A DNA stretch of 64,000 nt from Candidatus Obscuribacter sp. (GCA_016718315.1 JADKDV010000005.1:496001-560000), one strand, 5' to 3'; positions 9,857-19,391 are shown, counted from the stretch's first letter. Made by a program: numbers and translations. The notes: generated from the letters alone by a model not told the origin.

Positions 9857-12112
9857 ATGGCAGTAAGCGCTGACGCTCCAAGCGACAATAGTGTCGTAAG
9901 GTCACAAGCAAAAGATATGCAGTCGCCCCAGGAGGTCCAGAGCAGTGCTCCGGCAGGGGATAACGCACTGGTAACACAAACAAGCGATCTCATGCAAAAT
10001 GCTGGGGCGTGGCGTGGTTGCCGCAAGGGCGAAAACTCAAGCGAGGCTAATGACAGTCAACTTAAATGCATGGGCTTTCCCCAGATTGACCTCACTACAA
10101 GCGAGACTAAAGCACCTGAACGCCAGGCAGACACAGTGGCAGAAGCCGGGCCGTTAAAAGATCAGGCTGACAAAACACTAAAAACCCTACCATTTGGGGA
10201 CCTAACCCTGACCTGGATCAAAGTGCCGGGTAAAGACATGCAGTCTGTGGGTGCGCGGATGGAGCGCGATGTAGAGCCTGGGCGCCTGAGCATACCAGCC
10301 TTGACGGAGGGTGCAAAACCATTGCTACTCACCGACATCGCCAAAAAACATTTGGGTGAAGGTGCGACCGAAAGCGAGATCAGAGCTTACGCTTTTAATA
10401 TCCAAGACGTCAACGCCGAAAGAGTTGACACTGGCACCGCCCCATTTACTGCTAAACCGGGAGTTGAGCTGATTTTGCCAGGCTATAGCAAAGACGGTAG
10501 CGTGAGATTTGTGGATGCCAATCAAACAGAAGTGTCTTACCGCGCAGACGGCTCCTTTGCCGTCAAGTATAAAGACGGCAGTGGCTTTGTCCGCACCGCT
10601 GACAAATTTGATGGCAAGCCGGTGATCAAAGACTCGCAGTTTGGTGCGGATGGCGCAAAGCTCGGTGAGATAGTAAAAGACTCTCTGGGCAATGTGCTCA
10701 GTGATACCAGACCAGTTAGACCGGTTGGTGAGCTGTCTAGTGAGCGAGCCAAACTTATTGACCTGGCAAAATCAACCATACATATCGACAAAGAGCGCCG
10801 TGAGTTTTTGCAAAACATGCAAAAGCTAGAAGACCGTGCTAAAAGAGAGTCAGTGCCTGCTAGTCAAATTGCCGCTACTTTTAATGATCTCGCCCGCATA
10901 ATTGCTCCCGACTCCAAGTCACCGCTCAGCCAGAGAGAAAAAGTGCGAATGGCTGAAGGCGCTATAAATGCTGCAGCTGATCCACGCTCAAACGACCAGG
11001 GCAAGTACGGCACCTGTCAGACCATAGTTGCCGAAAACCGCCTTTACTCAAAGTCACCATCGACCATCACAGGACTATTAGCGCAAATTGCTGAGCGCGG
11101 ATCTTTTGTCACCAAAGATGGCACAAGAGTCGATATGGACTCTACCAATCTGCGCGCCCACGGACAGGCTGCTCTAAACGAAAAGCCGGGCAGTGATACT
11201 CGTAGCTATAGCAGTCAGGTGCTGCAAACAGCCATCATCAACGCGCATCTGACCAAAATCGGCATGGAGCTTTATCCACCAGAAAACATCAAATATATGC
11301 AAGGCACACATGTCTTGCAAGGCAAAAATGTTGATGCTGTAGACAACGGTGAGCATCTCGTTGCCTACACAACAAACCCAATTCAGAAAGCGAAGCTTTC
11401 GGCTGGTTATGCTATGTTGGGCGAAGACTCACTAGTTAAAAGCTATGCCCAAATCACCGGTCAGTTTCGTCCGGATCTCTATCTCATTGCTAGTTCTGAC
11501 CCGGGTGCTAAGAGCGGTTACAAGTCTGCCACCAAATTTGGTTCGGTTGAAGAATTGGCAAGCGTATTAAGTCAATTAAAAGAGGCTGAAGGAAAAACAG
11601 GACCGATTTTTGCCCCGATAGTTGTACACGCTAATTCAAAAACTATTCTGCCCAATAGATCAAGCAATCCGCTCGATCTCAAGCCTGAGACCGAGCACAT
11701 TGAACAAGATGGGCACGTACTCAATGTCTATGACTATGACCCCAAAACTGGACTTGTCAAAATCGACAATCAATGGGGCAACAAGCACGACTACATCGAA
11801 AAACCGTTAACGGTGGACCAGCTTTATAACGCTACTCTCAAAGTGACGCCGAAGGAGTGGATGGACCGCCTTGAGGCGCACAAGCCCAAAATGAAACCAG
11901 CGGCTTTTGACAAGCAGTTGAGCAATATAACTGAGTCTATGTTGGCCCGCTATACGACAGACCTGAGTCAAGCTCAGGCGTCTGCTGAAATGCAGGCAGT
12001 AATTAACCGCTATAACGCCTTGAGACAGGGGCGCCAAAGTGATGTGCTCAGTGCCACAGACAAAAAAATAGACATTCTCACGACAGTAATTAAGGCGGTC
12101 CAGGCTCAATAG
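9857..12112 (+). CDS. Unknown 751-aa protein with a papain-like Cys/His/Asn arrangement
   Basis: I do not recognise a named family. The first ~290 residues are polar and low in hydrophobics, and no signal peptide or membrane segment is visible. A segment at about 215-275 holds short repeated motifs built on DG (RADGSFAVKYKDGSGFV, FGADGAKLGEIVKDSLG) that look like small beta repeats. The second half contains Cys387 in GKYGTCQT, His620 in EQDGHVLNVYDYD and Asn638 in KIDNQWG. This order and these contexts resemble the Cys-His-Asn/Asp triad of papain-fold peptidases or transglutaminases; that assignment is inference. The gene is monocistronic, between a hairpin upstream and the KASIII operon 131 nt downstream. 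The C-terminal ~80 residues are helical and charged. Confidence 0.7.
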   Translation: MAVSADAPSDNSVVRSQAKDMQSPQEVQSSAPAGDNALVTQTSDLMQNAGAWRGCRKGENSSEANDSQLKCMGFPQIDLTTSETKAPERQADTVAEAGPLKDQADKTLKTLPFGDLTLTWIKVPGKDMQSVGARMERDVEPGRLSIPALTEGAKPLLLTDIAKKHLGEGATESEIRAYAFNIQDVNAERVDTGTAPFTAKPGVELILPGYSKDGSVRFVDANQTEVSYRADGSFAVKYKDGSGFVRTADKFDGKPVIKDSQFGADGAKLGEIVKDSLGNVLSDTRPVRPVGELSSERAKLIDLAKSTIHIDKERREFLQNMQKLEDRAKRESVPASQIAATFNDLARIIAPDSKSPLSQREKVRMAEGAINAAADPRSNDQGKYGTCQTIVAENRLYSKSPSTITGLLAQIAERGSFVTKDGTRVDMDSTNLRAHGQAALNEKPGSDTRSYSSQVLQTAIINAHLTKIGMELYPPENIKYMQGTHVLQGKNVDAVDNGEHLVAYTTNPIQKAKLSAGYAMLGEDSLVKSYAQITGQFRPDLYLIASSDPGAKSGYKSATKFGSVEELASVLSQLKEAEGKTGPIFAPIVVHANSKTILPNRSSNPLDLKPETEHIEQDGHVLNVYDYDPKTGLVKIDNQWGNKHDYIEKPLTVDQLYNATLKVTPKEWMDRLEAHKPKMKPAAFDKQLSNITESMLARYTTDLSQAQASAEMQAVINRYNALRQGRQSDVLSATDKKIDILTTVIKAVQAQ

Positions 12113-12243
12113 ACCTGTTAGTCGGTTGCAAACGGCATAGCTGGCACATGTGGTAACTGATTAGTAGCTGTTAACACACGGCTGGCTTCTCGATGAGTTT
12201 GATTCGCGTTATGATCGCCTCTCTTTAGTACATTAGGCTAGTC

Positions 12244-13230
12244 ATGCGCCAGGTTAGGATAGTTGGTACCGGCAAGTATCTGCCCCAGACAAAAGTTACC
12301 TCAAGCATGGTGGCCGCTCGATTTGGCTTGGATGCCAATCAGGTTGAAGAGCGGTCTGGTATAAAAAGTCGTCATAGAGTCAAGGGTGAGACAGCCTCAG
12401 AAATGGCTGCCTTGGCGGCACAGGACGCGCTCTCGGCTGCTGGTCTAAAGATCTCTGATATTGACTGCATTGTGTGCACCAGTGGATGCCCTGAGCAGAG
12501 CTTCCCATGTACTGCATCACTGGTGCAAAACCGTCTTGGCGCGGGGGATTCTGGCATTCCAGCTTTTGACATCAATGCCAGCTGTCTCAGTTTTTTGACA
12601 GGACTGGATACTCTGTCTTATATGATTGAGGCTGGTCGCTACAGGCGCGTCTTGCTAATAGCCTCCGAAGTCTGCACCGGTGTTAACTGGGACGACTATG
12701 AGACTGGCACTCTATTTGGTGACGGAGCGGCTGCTGCCGTTGTGGAGAAATGCCAGGCGAATGATACCAGTGCCATCCTGGCATCGCGCATGGAGACCTA
12801 TGGCAAGGGGGCTACGCTCTCGCAGTGTCTGGCTGGTGGCAACAAATATCTCCTGGAGGAGTATAAGTCAGACCCCACCTCATTTTTGTTTACTATGGAC
12901 GGCAAGGGATTGTATAAAATGGCAGCACAAATGCTACCTGGTCTTGTCCAGCAGCTCTTGAACGATAGCAAATTAACAGTTAATGACATCGACCTGGTTA
13001 TACCGCATCAGGCCAGTCTTTCGGCTCTGGAGTTGACGCGTCGCAATCTTGGTTTTACTCAAGCAAAATGGATGAATATCTTGGAGAATCACGGCAATAC
13101 AATTGCTGCTTCAATCCCCATGGCTCTGCATGAAGCAATCGTGCAAAAGAAGTTAGTGAGAGGGCAACTGGCACTACTGCTTGGCACCGCCGCCGGATTT
13201 TCGGTGGGCGGTTTACTGTTTAGGTATTAG
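12244..13230 (+). CDS. 3-oxoacyl-ACP synthase III-like (KASIII/FabH family) condensing enzyme
   Basis: A thiolase-fold condensing enzyme of 328 aa, the usual FabH length. The catalytic triad is intact: Cys114 in DINASCLSF, His255 in VIPHQAS and Asn285 in ENHGNT. Such enzymes join an acyl-CoA or acyl-ACP to a malonyl or second acyl unit. It is the first gene of a tight six-gene operon with no other fatty-acid synthesis genes, so it is more likely a dedicated starter or head-to-head condensing enzyme than the housekeeping FabH. The ATG follows a 131-nt intergenic region that should contain the operon promoter; TTGATT at about 12199 could be a -35, but I cannot place a convincing -10. Confidence 0.85.
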   Translation: MRQVRIVGTGKYLPQTKVTSSMVAARFGLDANQVEERSGIKSRHRVKGETASEMAALAAQDALSAAGLKISDIDCIVCTSGCPEQSFPCTASLVQNRLGAGDSGIPAFDINASCLSFLTGLDTLSYMIEAGRYRRVLLIASEVCTGVNWDDYETGTLFGDGAAAAVVEKCQANDTSAILASRMETYGKGATLSQCLAGGNKYLLEEYKSDPTSFLFTMDGKGLYKMAAQMLPGLVQQLLNDSKLTVNDIDLVIPHQASLSALELTRRNLGFTQAKWMNILENHGNTIAASIPMALHEAIVQKKLVRGQLALLLGTAAGFSVGGLLFRY

Positions 13231-13233
13231 GCT

Positions 13234-14481
13234 GTGAGCGAGCTAAACCTAATTGTCTTTATTGTGGCTGCTTTAGATCGCATCTGGAAATACACTCGTA
13301 TTTGCAGTTTTTTTGCAGGAGCTGCAGTTCAAGTCGATACGAGTCCAAAAGACGCAAAGCAAGAGACACAGCTTGCGGCAAAAACAGAGACAGTCACGAT
13401 AGTGCAGCCCATACTCTCTGGCGACCCTACTATCTGGCGGGTATTAGCTGATAACTTGCGCTTTGCCTCAAGCTATCAAATTGATTATATCTGGGCAATT
13501 GATGACGATGATAAGCTTGCCCAGAGCGAATGTTTGAGAGTACTTGCTGAATACCAAAAGAGTACACCACAGCCACGCCCTGTAAAAATACTATCTTTAC
13601 CCGCTGCGCCAGCAGACTATAGTCCTAAGACTTTTAAAATAGTCGAAGGCTTTAAGCTCTCGTCAGCTGATATCCTGATCAATCTCGATGACGATACCAC
13701 TTTGCCGGACAATGCTCTAGAAATAGTCGGCCCACTTTTATCAAAACCGACAACTGGTGCTGTATTTGCTGTACCGTTTTACAAGAGCTTTGGCGATACC
13801 TGGTCGAGCTTTATCTCTAGTTTTGTCAATGGATTTAGCACCTGGAGCTACATCCCATATACCTGTTTTATCCGCCCGTTTACTATTAACGGCATGTTTT
13901 ATGCAGTAAGGCGCAGTGTCTATGACAAAGTAGATGGACTCTATGGACTAGAAAAAGACATTTGCGATGATTATGTATTTGGTCAGAGGCTAATCAGTCA
14001 TGGTTATTATCTGGTGCAGGCACCACTTTTGCATCCGATCTCAATCAAAGTAAAAGACCTGAGGCACTGTCTCAATATCATTAAGCGCTGGTTTGTCTTT
14101 ACTAATGCATCAGTTATGACCAGCACTACTAAAAATTTGATTGTTTTTTATACCGTTGTTTTTGCCGCACTCTTTCACCCCTTCACCCTATTGATGCTGT
14201 TTCTTGTTGCTCCCAGTTGGTTGAGTGCGACTCTCTTGATTGGCTATGTGGTTTTGCACCTATATACTGCGCACCTGGTCAACAAAAACTATTTAGGTGG
14301 TGTCACTCCCTGGTGGGGGCTTGTGGTAAATGAGCTGTACTCGTTTGTATTGCCGCTGCATGCCACCTGGACACTGTTAGTGCCAAAGCGCATCAATTGG
14401 CGTGGCAATGTAATGCAGGTGACCGCTAGCGGTAAGTTTAAACTCGTTGAGCCGCGCCATTTGCTCAAGCAGGTCAAATAA
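13234..14481 (+). CDS. Family 2 glycosyltransferase, membrane-bound
   Basis: Starts at GTG 4 nt after the KASIII stop. The 415-aa protein has a GT-A fold pattern: WAIDDDDK, then the DxD-like NLDDDTTLP, then a DICDDYVFGQRL segment matching the acceptor-side acidic motif of processive or ceramide-glucosyltransferase-like GT2 enzymes. The C-terminal third carries hydrophobic helices (about residues 300-375), which place the enzyme in the inner membrane with a cytosolic catalytic domain. It probably glycosylates the lipid or acyl product made by its operon partners; substrate and acceptor cannot be read from sequence. The next gene overlaps it by one base. Confidence 0.8.
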   Translation: MSELNLIVFIVAALDRIWKYTRICSFFAGAAVQVDTSPKDAKQETQLAAKTETVTIVQPILSGDPTIWRVLADNLRFASSYQIDYIWAIDDDDKLAQSECLRVLAEYQKSTPQPRPVKILSLPAAPADYSPKTFKIVEGFKLSSADILINLDDDTTLPDNALEIVGPLLSKPTTGAVFAVPFYKSFGDTWSSFISSFVNGFSTWSYIPYTCFIRPFTINGMFYAVRRSVYDKVDGLYGLEKDICDDYVFGQRLISHGYYLVQAPLLHPISIKVKDLRHCLNIIKRWFVFTNASVMTSTTKNLIVFYTVVFAALFHPFTLLMLFLVAPSWLSATLLIGYVVLHLYTAHLVNKNYLGGVTPWWGLVVNELYSFVLPLHATWTLLVPKRINWRGNVMQVTASGKFKLVEPRHLLKQVK

Positions 14482-15320
14482 TGTCTGGATTATTGTTGCT
14501 AGTCCTGTCCCTAGTTGTTGTTATCGCTGCGTTCACTCTGGCTTTACTTGGTATTGCCATGGTTACTTTGTCGGAGACAGTTTTGTGGTGGCACCACTGG
14601 CGGTCTATCCCGATAAGAGAATTCGATTGTCCTTTGACTGGTAAGTTAATTGTCTTTGTTAGTGGCACTAGCGATTACGCTAGAGCATCACTGTACGATG
14701 AGCAAATATCTCTTTTAGAAGACCTCAAGGTTATGTTGCCTGACTATCAGGTGTGCTTTAAACCGTTTCCATTTCAAGATAGTACAGCCGCCTGGTGCAA
14801 GAGATTTTGTTATTGGCCAAATACAAATGCCAAGTATCTCTTGCCTTTGTTTGTTATAGCTATGCGTAATTTTTGGCAGAGCATATTTTTGTCAACTGCT
14901 AAAAGGGCTTACAGTAGGGATCTGGCAAAAGTATTAGTAGAGCTGGTAGCTAAAAGTCAATGCCGCGAATTGTTTTTGGTTTGTGGTAGTAGCGGTATCG
15001 CCATGGCCGCAAATAGCGCAAGACTGATTAAACAAAAGACTGATTGCCTCATATATGCAGCGAGTTTTGGCGGCGTACTAATTGACCGGGATGGTTTGTC
15101 CTGTATTAATAGCTATGTATCTATCGAGTCTAAGAATGATAAATGGCATCAGAGTTTTAAAAATATTTTTGGGCGTAAAGGGGATTTGGCATCAACCCAA
15201 GCAGCGCAAGTGATTATTGACGGTCCGGGACACATGCAGTATCTGGAGCCTCAATACAGACAAGTCGTGGCACAAGCACTGCTAGCGGCTGTGCCAAAAG
15301 GCTCTGAAGTGCTGCTATGA
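14481..15320 (+). CDS. Membrane-anchored protein, possibly alpha/beta-hydrolase-like
   Basis: 279 aa. Residues 3-30 form one strong hydrophobic helix, followed by a soluble domain. GKLIVFVSGTSDYA looks like the first buried strand of an alpha/beta fold. LFLVCGSSGIAMAAN is in the position and has the Gly-x-Ser-x-Gly-like look of a nucleophile elbow, and GPGHMQYL near the C-terminus could supply a histidine. These are inferences by eye and no family is recognised with confidence. The ATG overlaps the preceding TAA by one base and the stop overlaps the next ATG (ATGA), so it is translationally coupled and belongs to the KASIII operon. It may release or transfer the assembled acyl chain. Confidence 0.6.
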   Translation: MSGLLLLVLSLVVVIAAFTLALLGIAMVTLSETVLWWHHWRSIPIREFDCPLTGKLIVFVSGTSDYARASLYDEQISLLEDLKVMLPDYQVCFKPFPFQDSTAAWCKRFCYWPNTNAKYLLPLFVIAMRNFWQSIFLSTAKRAYSRDLAKVLVELVAKSQCRELFLVCGSSGIAMAANSARLIKQKTDCLIYAASFGGVLIDRDGLSCINSYVSIESKNDKWHQSFKNIFGRKGDLASTQAAQVIIDGPGHMQYLEPQYRQVVAQALLAAVPKGSEVLL

Positions 15321-16306
15321 AAAGAGTACTTGTCACCGGTGGCACCGGTTTTGTTGGCTCTCACCTGGTTAGGCGATTGATACAAGATGGGCACCAGGTG
15401 ACATTTACCGGGCGTGATCAAGATAAGGCTACACCTCTCATTAATATGGGAGCCAGGTTTGTTTATCATGCCTTTGCTAAGAGCGCTGATTTGACAAAAA
15501 TGTTTGCTGAAGTCGATACGGTGATGCACTGTGCCGCCAAATCCAGCCCCTGGGGTCCAAAAGGCGAGCACATGCGAGTCAACTGGCACTTTACCAGGCA
15601 AGTTGCCGATGCCTGTCTTAAAGGCGGTGTGAGGCGCCTGGTGCATGTCTCCACCAGCAGTGTTTATTTTGATTATCAAGATAGGCTAGGTCTTAAAGAA
15701 ACAGATAGTCTGCCAGAGGTGGCTGCCAATCACTACAGTGCCTCTAAAGTATTGGCCGAAGACGCCGTGATGGATGCTTTTGCCAGAGGTCTTGATACAG
15801 TGATTTTAAGACCGAGAGGTATATTTGGACCTGGTGATGAGGCGATCGTGCCAAGGCTAGTGCGCGCTAACCGTAAGATCGGTGTGCCTCTTGTCCGAGA
15901 TGGACAGGCGATGTCTGACATTACTTATGTGGATAATCTTGTGGATGCGATGGTACTAGCGATGGCGGCACCGCCACTGGTGTCTGGCAAAATCTATAAC
16001 ATTACCAATGGCGAGACATTAAGTGTCATTGCATTGCTCCAGATGCTCTTTGGCGCTCTCGATAGACCACTCAAACTACGTCCGCTCTCATATGAGCTGG
16101 GGCTCCGTCTGTCCTCCACAATGGAGGTGCTGGCTACTCTTTTAAGGCAAGAACCACTCTTTACTCGTTATACTCTATCGCTATTGTCCATTAGTCAGAC
16201 CCTTGACCTGAGCGCAGCCAGAAGAGACCTTAATTACCAGCCGCGCATCAGTCTGGCAGAAGGATTTAAGATGTATGCTGAATCCTTGCAAGAGCAAAAA
16301 AAGTGA
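15317..16306 (+). CDS. NAD(P)-dependent epimerase/3-beta-hydroxysteroid dehydrogenase-like reductase
   Basis: An extended short-chain dehydrogenase of 329 aa. The N-terminal Rossmann motif TGGTGFVGSHL is at about residues 7-17, and the active-site Tyr-x-x-x-Lys is HYSASK near 139-144, preceded by a serine-rich VSTSSVYFD strand. The closest functional analogy is the 3-beta-HSD-like OleD branch, which reduces a beta-keto acyl product after head-to-head condensation. That fits a position downstream of a KASIII but is inference. The gene overlaps its upstream neighbour by 4 nt. Confidence 0.85.
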   Translation: MKRVLVTGGTGFVGSHLVRRLIQDGHQVTFTGRDQDKATPLINMGARFVYHAFAKSADLTKMFAEVDTVMHCAAKSSPWGPKGEHMRVNWHFTRQVADACLKGGVRRLVHVSTSSVYFDYQDRLGLKETDSLPEVAANHYSASKVLAEDAVMDAFARGLDTVILRPRGIFGPGDEAIVPRLVRANRKIGVPLVRDGQAMSDITYVDNLVDAMVLAMAAPPLVSGKIYNITNGETLSVIALLQMLFGALDRPLKLRPLSYELGLRLSSTMEVLATLLRQEPLFTRYTLSLLSISQTLDLSAARRDLNYQPRISLAEGFKMYAESLQEQKK

Positions 16307-17186
16307 GCACAGTAAAACATTGAGCGTAGATATAGAATTCTTCCAAGCTGGCTCTTGCAAGCATCCCGAGGCTGTGGTGATGCAGGGTGGTAGCTGGAAA
16401 AATATCGACTTTCCGGCTGGCTGTGCTTTAATTAAACATTCTCAGTATGGTCCCATACTCTTTGATACTGGCTACAGCAGCCGGTTTTTTGCAGAGACGC
16501 AAAAGTTTCCTTTTAACATCTATGCGGCTTTGACTCCCGTTGCTCTCAAGGGCGCCGATGAGTTGGCTTGTGCTCTCAGTCACAGTGCCCTCAGTGCTGC
16601 CGACATCAAAACTATTATTGTCTCTCACTTCCACGCAGATCATGTGGGTGGACTCGGGGACTTTGCTGCTAGTAGCTTTGTCTGTGCTCGGGAGGCGCTC
16701 GCTGCCATCAAGGGCAAAAGCGGCTTTGCAGCACTTAAGCGTGGATTTTTGGCAGGACTTATCCCCTCTGACTTTGAGCAGAGGCTCATATATATGGACC
16801 AGCTTGCGGCGGTGGATTTGCCTGAGAGCTTTTATCCTTTTACCAGTGCATTTGATCTGACCGGTGATCAGCGGGTCTTGCTCGTAGAGCTGCCTGGCCA
16901 TGCTGCCGGACATATTGGTGTGATTGTGCGTACCACAAGTAATGGCGATTATTTTTTGATAGGAGATGCCTGCTGGGTCAGTGATACTTTTAAAGAGTTG
17001 CGGATGCCTCATATGATTACCGGGCTGGTCAATAGTGATAGCCGTCAGTACCGCGCTACGATTGATAAACTGCATCAGCTGCACCAAAACAATCCCTCAC
17101 TGATGATCGTGCCATCACATTGTAAGGCTGCTCTGCTTCAAGCTACAAAGCAGTCAGGCCAGGCTAAAGGTATATATGAGTATTGA
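16275..17186 (+). CDS. Metallo-beta-lactamase-fold hydrolase
   Basis: The zinc-binding motif SHFHADHVGG is intact (His118, His120, Asp122, His123 counted from ATG 16275), followed by the metal-ligand regions LPGHAAGHIGV and FLIGDACW. It is in the lactonase/hydroxyacylglutathione-hydrolase part of the superfamily. ATG 16275 overlaps the reductase gene by 32 nt; TTG 16320 in the same frame lies 14 nt after the reductase stop and gives a more typical N-terminus (MSVDIEFFQAG), so the true start may be there. In this operon it could cleave a thioester or lactone intermediate. Confidence 0.85.
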   Translation: MLNPCKSKKSEHSKTLSVDIEFFQAGSCKHPEAVVMQGGSWKNIDFPAGCALIKHSQYGPILFDTGYSSRFFAETQKFPFNIYAALTPVALKGADELACALSHSALSAADIKTIIVSHFHADHVGGLGDFAASSFVCAREALAAIKGKSGFAALKRGFLAGLIPSDFEQRLIYMDQLAAVDLPESFYPFTSAFDLTGDQRVLLVELPGHAAGHIGVIVRTTSNGDYFLIGDACWVSDTFKELRMPHMITGLVNSDSRQYRATIDKLHQLHQNNPSLMIVPSHCKAALLQATKQSGQAKGIYEY

Positions 17187-18534
17187 GCAACTGGCGATTT
17201 TGCGCAGCTTTTTGCTTACTCGTCTGCGTCGATTTGCCAGTCGAGACCAGCTTGAGTCCTGGCAAAATCGTAAAGTGCAAAAATTTGTACGACGTACACT
17301 TACCAGGTCACAGTTTTATCGAGAACAATTTGCTGCAAAGGGCATCGCGCCTGAGGACTGGCGTGCCTGTCCGCTTATGACTAGAGAATTGTTTATGGCA
17401 AACTTTGACGCCATCAATACCAGAGGCGTTAAGTTGTTTGAGGCGATGTCGTTATGCCAGGCGTCTGAAGCCAGTCGTGATTTTACCGGTAGTCTCGGTG
17501 ATCTCACCGTTGGTATGTCGTCTGGTACTTCTGGCAAGGCTAGCAGTCGTGGCGTGTTTTTGGTGAGTGACCGCGAGCGCGCCCTCTGGTCTGGCAACAT
17601 ACTGGCTAAATGTATCTCCGGTAGCATCTTTGATAAGTGTCGTATCGCACTGTTTTTGCGTAACAACAGCAATCTATATGAGACCATCTCGGGGCAGCGT
17701 ATCCAGTTTTGCTATTTTGATCTTGCTAGCGATTGTGAGTTAAATGCCAAAAAGCTTGAGCAGTTTAACCCCGATATACTGGTAGCTCCGCCCTCGATGC
17801 TTGGCTATCTGGCAGGATTGGTTAGTAGTGGGCGTATAGCGCTCAAGCCGGCAAAAGTGCTATCGGTGGCTGAAGTACTGGAGCCAATTGACAGCGAACT
17901 TATCCGGGCGGCTTTTGGCTCAGAGCCGGGGCAAATTTATCAATGCACTGAGGGCTTTATTGCCTACAGTTGTGCTCAAGGTAGTCTGCATCTCTGCGAA
18001 GACCTGGCGGTATTTGAGCGGCAATATCTGGGTGGCGAGCCTGGTAAGTTTGTACCGATAGTTACTGACTTTACTCGCTCCACCCAGCCAATCATCAGGT
18101 ACTGGTTGGGAGATATTTTGTCTGACGGTAAAGGCTGTGACTGTGGCTCTGTCTATGCCACTATTGGTAGTGTCGTTGGTCGCATGCAGGACTGTATTGT
18201 GCTGCCCGCTCAAGCAGGTGACAGACGCGCTGACGGTGTGGTACGTATTTTGCCAGATAGCGTAGGTCGGGTGTTTTTGCACTCAGGCAGCACTCGGGAC
18301 GTTATCAGTGATTACCAGGTGGAGCAGACTGCCAGAGATAGGTTGGTCATAAGCCTGCCATCAGATTTGCTTGATAGTGATGTCCAAGAGCAAATAGCAA
18401 CTGGCATTAAGGAGCTTTGTGAGAGCCGCGGAGCGGCCTCTCCGTCGCTGAGCTTTGAGCCACTTGTGCGTAAGTCCGATTTTGTGATTAAGCGTCGCCG
18501 TGTGCAGGGGCTAGCAGATACTATACTGGCTTAA
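17176..18534 (+). CDS. F390-synthetase-related / PaaK-like adenylate-forming enzyme
   Basis: 452 aa, resembling the CapK/phenylacetate-CoA-ligase branch of adenylate-forming enzymes, in particular the hypothetical F390-synthetase-related group. The phosphate-binding loop is VGMSSGTSGKASSRG (about residues 112-126), and YWLGDIL provides the conserved Asp. Members activate a carboxylic acid as acyl-AMP. It overlaps the MBL gene by 11 nt and ends the operon, meeting a minus-strand gene with no intergenic base. KASIII + reductase + adenylating enzyme + hydrolase recalls the OleABCD logic of beta-lactone and olefin formation, but the enzyme is not OleC-like in detail and the product is unknown. 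Confidence 0.75.
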   Translation: MSIEQLAILRSFLLTRLRRFASRDQLESWQNRKVQKFVRRTLTRSQFYREQFAAKGIAPEDWRACPLMTRELFMANFDAINTRGVKLFEAMSLCQASEASRDFTGSLGDLTVGMSSGTSGKASSRGVFLVSDRERALWSGNILAKCISGSIFDKCRIALFLRNNSNLYETISGQRIQFCYFDLASDCELNAKKLEQFNPDILVAPPSMLGYLAGLVSSGRIALKPAKVLSVAEVLEPIDSELIRAAFGSEPGQIYQCTEGFIAYSCAQGSLHLCEDLAVFERQYLGGEPGKFVPIVTDFTRSTQPIIRYWLGDILSDGKGCDCGSVYATIGSVVGRMQDCIVLPAQAGDRRADGVVRILPDSVGRVFLHSGSTRDVISDYQVEQTARDRLVISLPSDLLDSDVQEQIATGIKELCESRGAASPSLSFEPLVRKSDFVIKRRRVQGLADTILA

Positions 18535-19056
18535 CTAGGGCGCAACAGAGAGAAAGACATCGCTAACACGATTGTCTTTTAACTCAAAGAACAGCTCACA
18601 ACCGCCTTCACCAGTTGATAGGCAGTAGTATGGATAGTCATTGCCTGGCTCACTTGGTGGACCAAGAGCGGCTAATACTTCTTGTTGTGTCATGTCATAC
18701 AATAGACGGCTCGCTAGCAGGTCGTCTACCATTTTGCATCTCTCATCGTTAGATGCTTTCTTCCAGTGCTTGAGTATTTCTTTGCCCTTTTGTAGCTCTA
18801 GTGCGGTGGGTTGCCTGTGTTGACGGTAGTTCATATCCTCGTCTTCTGTCAGCTTGTAGTGCGGTGGATAGTTTAGTGAGTTGTATATCTGGTAACCGAT
18901 AAGGCTAAATAAGGCAATGTTGGCTAAAATAGTGATCCTGATTGTGCTAGAGCGGCTTGGGCCAGGTGCTCGGCAGTGCTCTGGAATCCCACACAACACT
19001 GCAATTAGTGTAATGGGAAGGGCTAAAGCAAAGTAGAGAAATAGAAAAGCTATCAT
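18535..19056 (-). CDS. Small two-TM membrane protein with a BamE/SmpA-like C-terminal region
   Basis: 173 aa. The N-terminus holds two hydrophobic helices (about residues 2-22 and 38-58) joined by a basic loop. The second, with the pattern IRITILANIALFSLIGYQIY, is clearly related to the neighbouring 62-aa protein and more weakly to the 95-aa one. The C-terminal part (YDMTQQEVLAALGPPSEPG followed by beta-rich segments) looks like the small outer-membrane lipoprotein A fold (GMTxxEVxxxLGxP pattern), but there is no lipobox. The function is unknown. It converges with the six-gene operon with zero spacing. Confidence 0.65.
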   Translation of the reverse strand: MIAFLFLYFALALPITLIAVLCGIPEHCRAPGPSRSSTIRITILANIALFSLIGYQIYNSLNYPPHYKLTEDEDMNYRQHRQPTALELQKGKEILKHWKKASNDERCKMVDDLLASRLLYDMTQQEVLAALGPPSEPGNDYPYYCLSTGEGGCELFFELKDNRVSDVFLSVAP

Positions 19057-19103
19057 GCAACAGAGACCTTTATCTTATAGGTCCATTATAGGCCCCTCAG
19101 TTA

Positions 19104-19391
19104 CTAATTGATTTGATATGTCACTGGCGGCTCTACTGGCAGAGGCTTTAAGCTAAAGAGTATCTGTCCAAGTGATAGCTTGGGTTTTGCTCCTTTGAAG
19201 CAGCTGGGCTCGACAGGGATGGAAAAGGAAAGAACGACAAATCCGTACATACTTACGCAAACAAGCAGAGCTATCCTGAGGCGACCCTTGCGCTCTACCT
19301 TTGAGCCTTTATAAGTTCTTGGATATCCATAGACAGCCAATACCATTAACACGGTCGCAATGCCTAACAATGGTAAGATGCTCATGGACAA
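19104..19391 (-). CDS. Small two-TM membrane protein, paralogue family member
   Basis: 95 aa with helices at about residues 5-22 and 38-58, separated by a basic loop (YKGSKVERKGRLRIA). The arrangement and the RLRIALLVCVSMYGF segment match the other two small membrane proteins in this cluster, though more divergent. The C-terminal ~35 residues are a polar, proline-containing tail. No known family is recognised. Confidence 0.55.
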   Translation of the reverse strand: MSMSILPLLGIATVLMVLAVYGYPRTYKGSKVERKGRLRIALLVCVSMYGFVVLSFSIPVEPSCFKGAKPKLSLGQILFSLKPLPVEPPVTYQIN

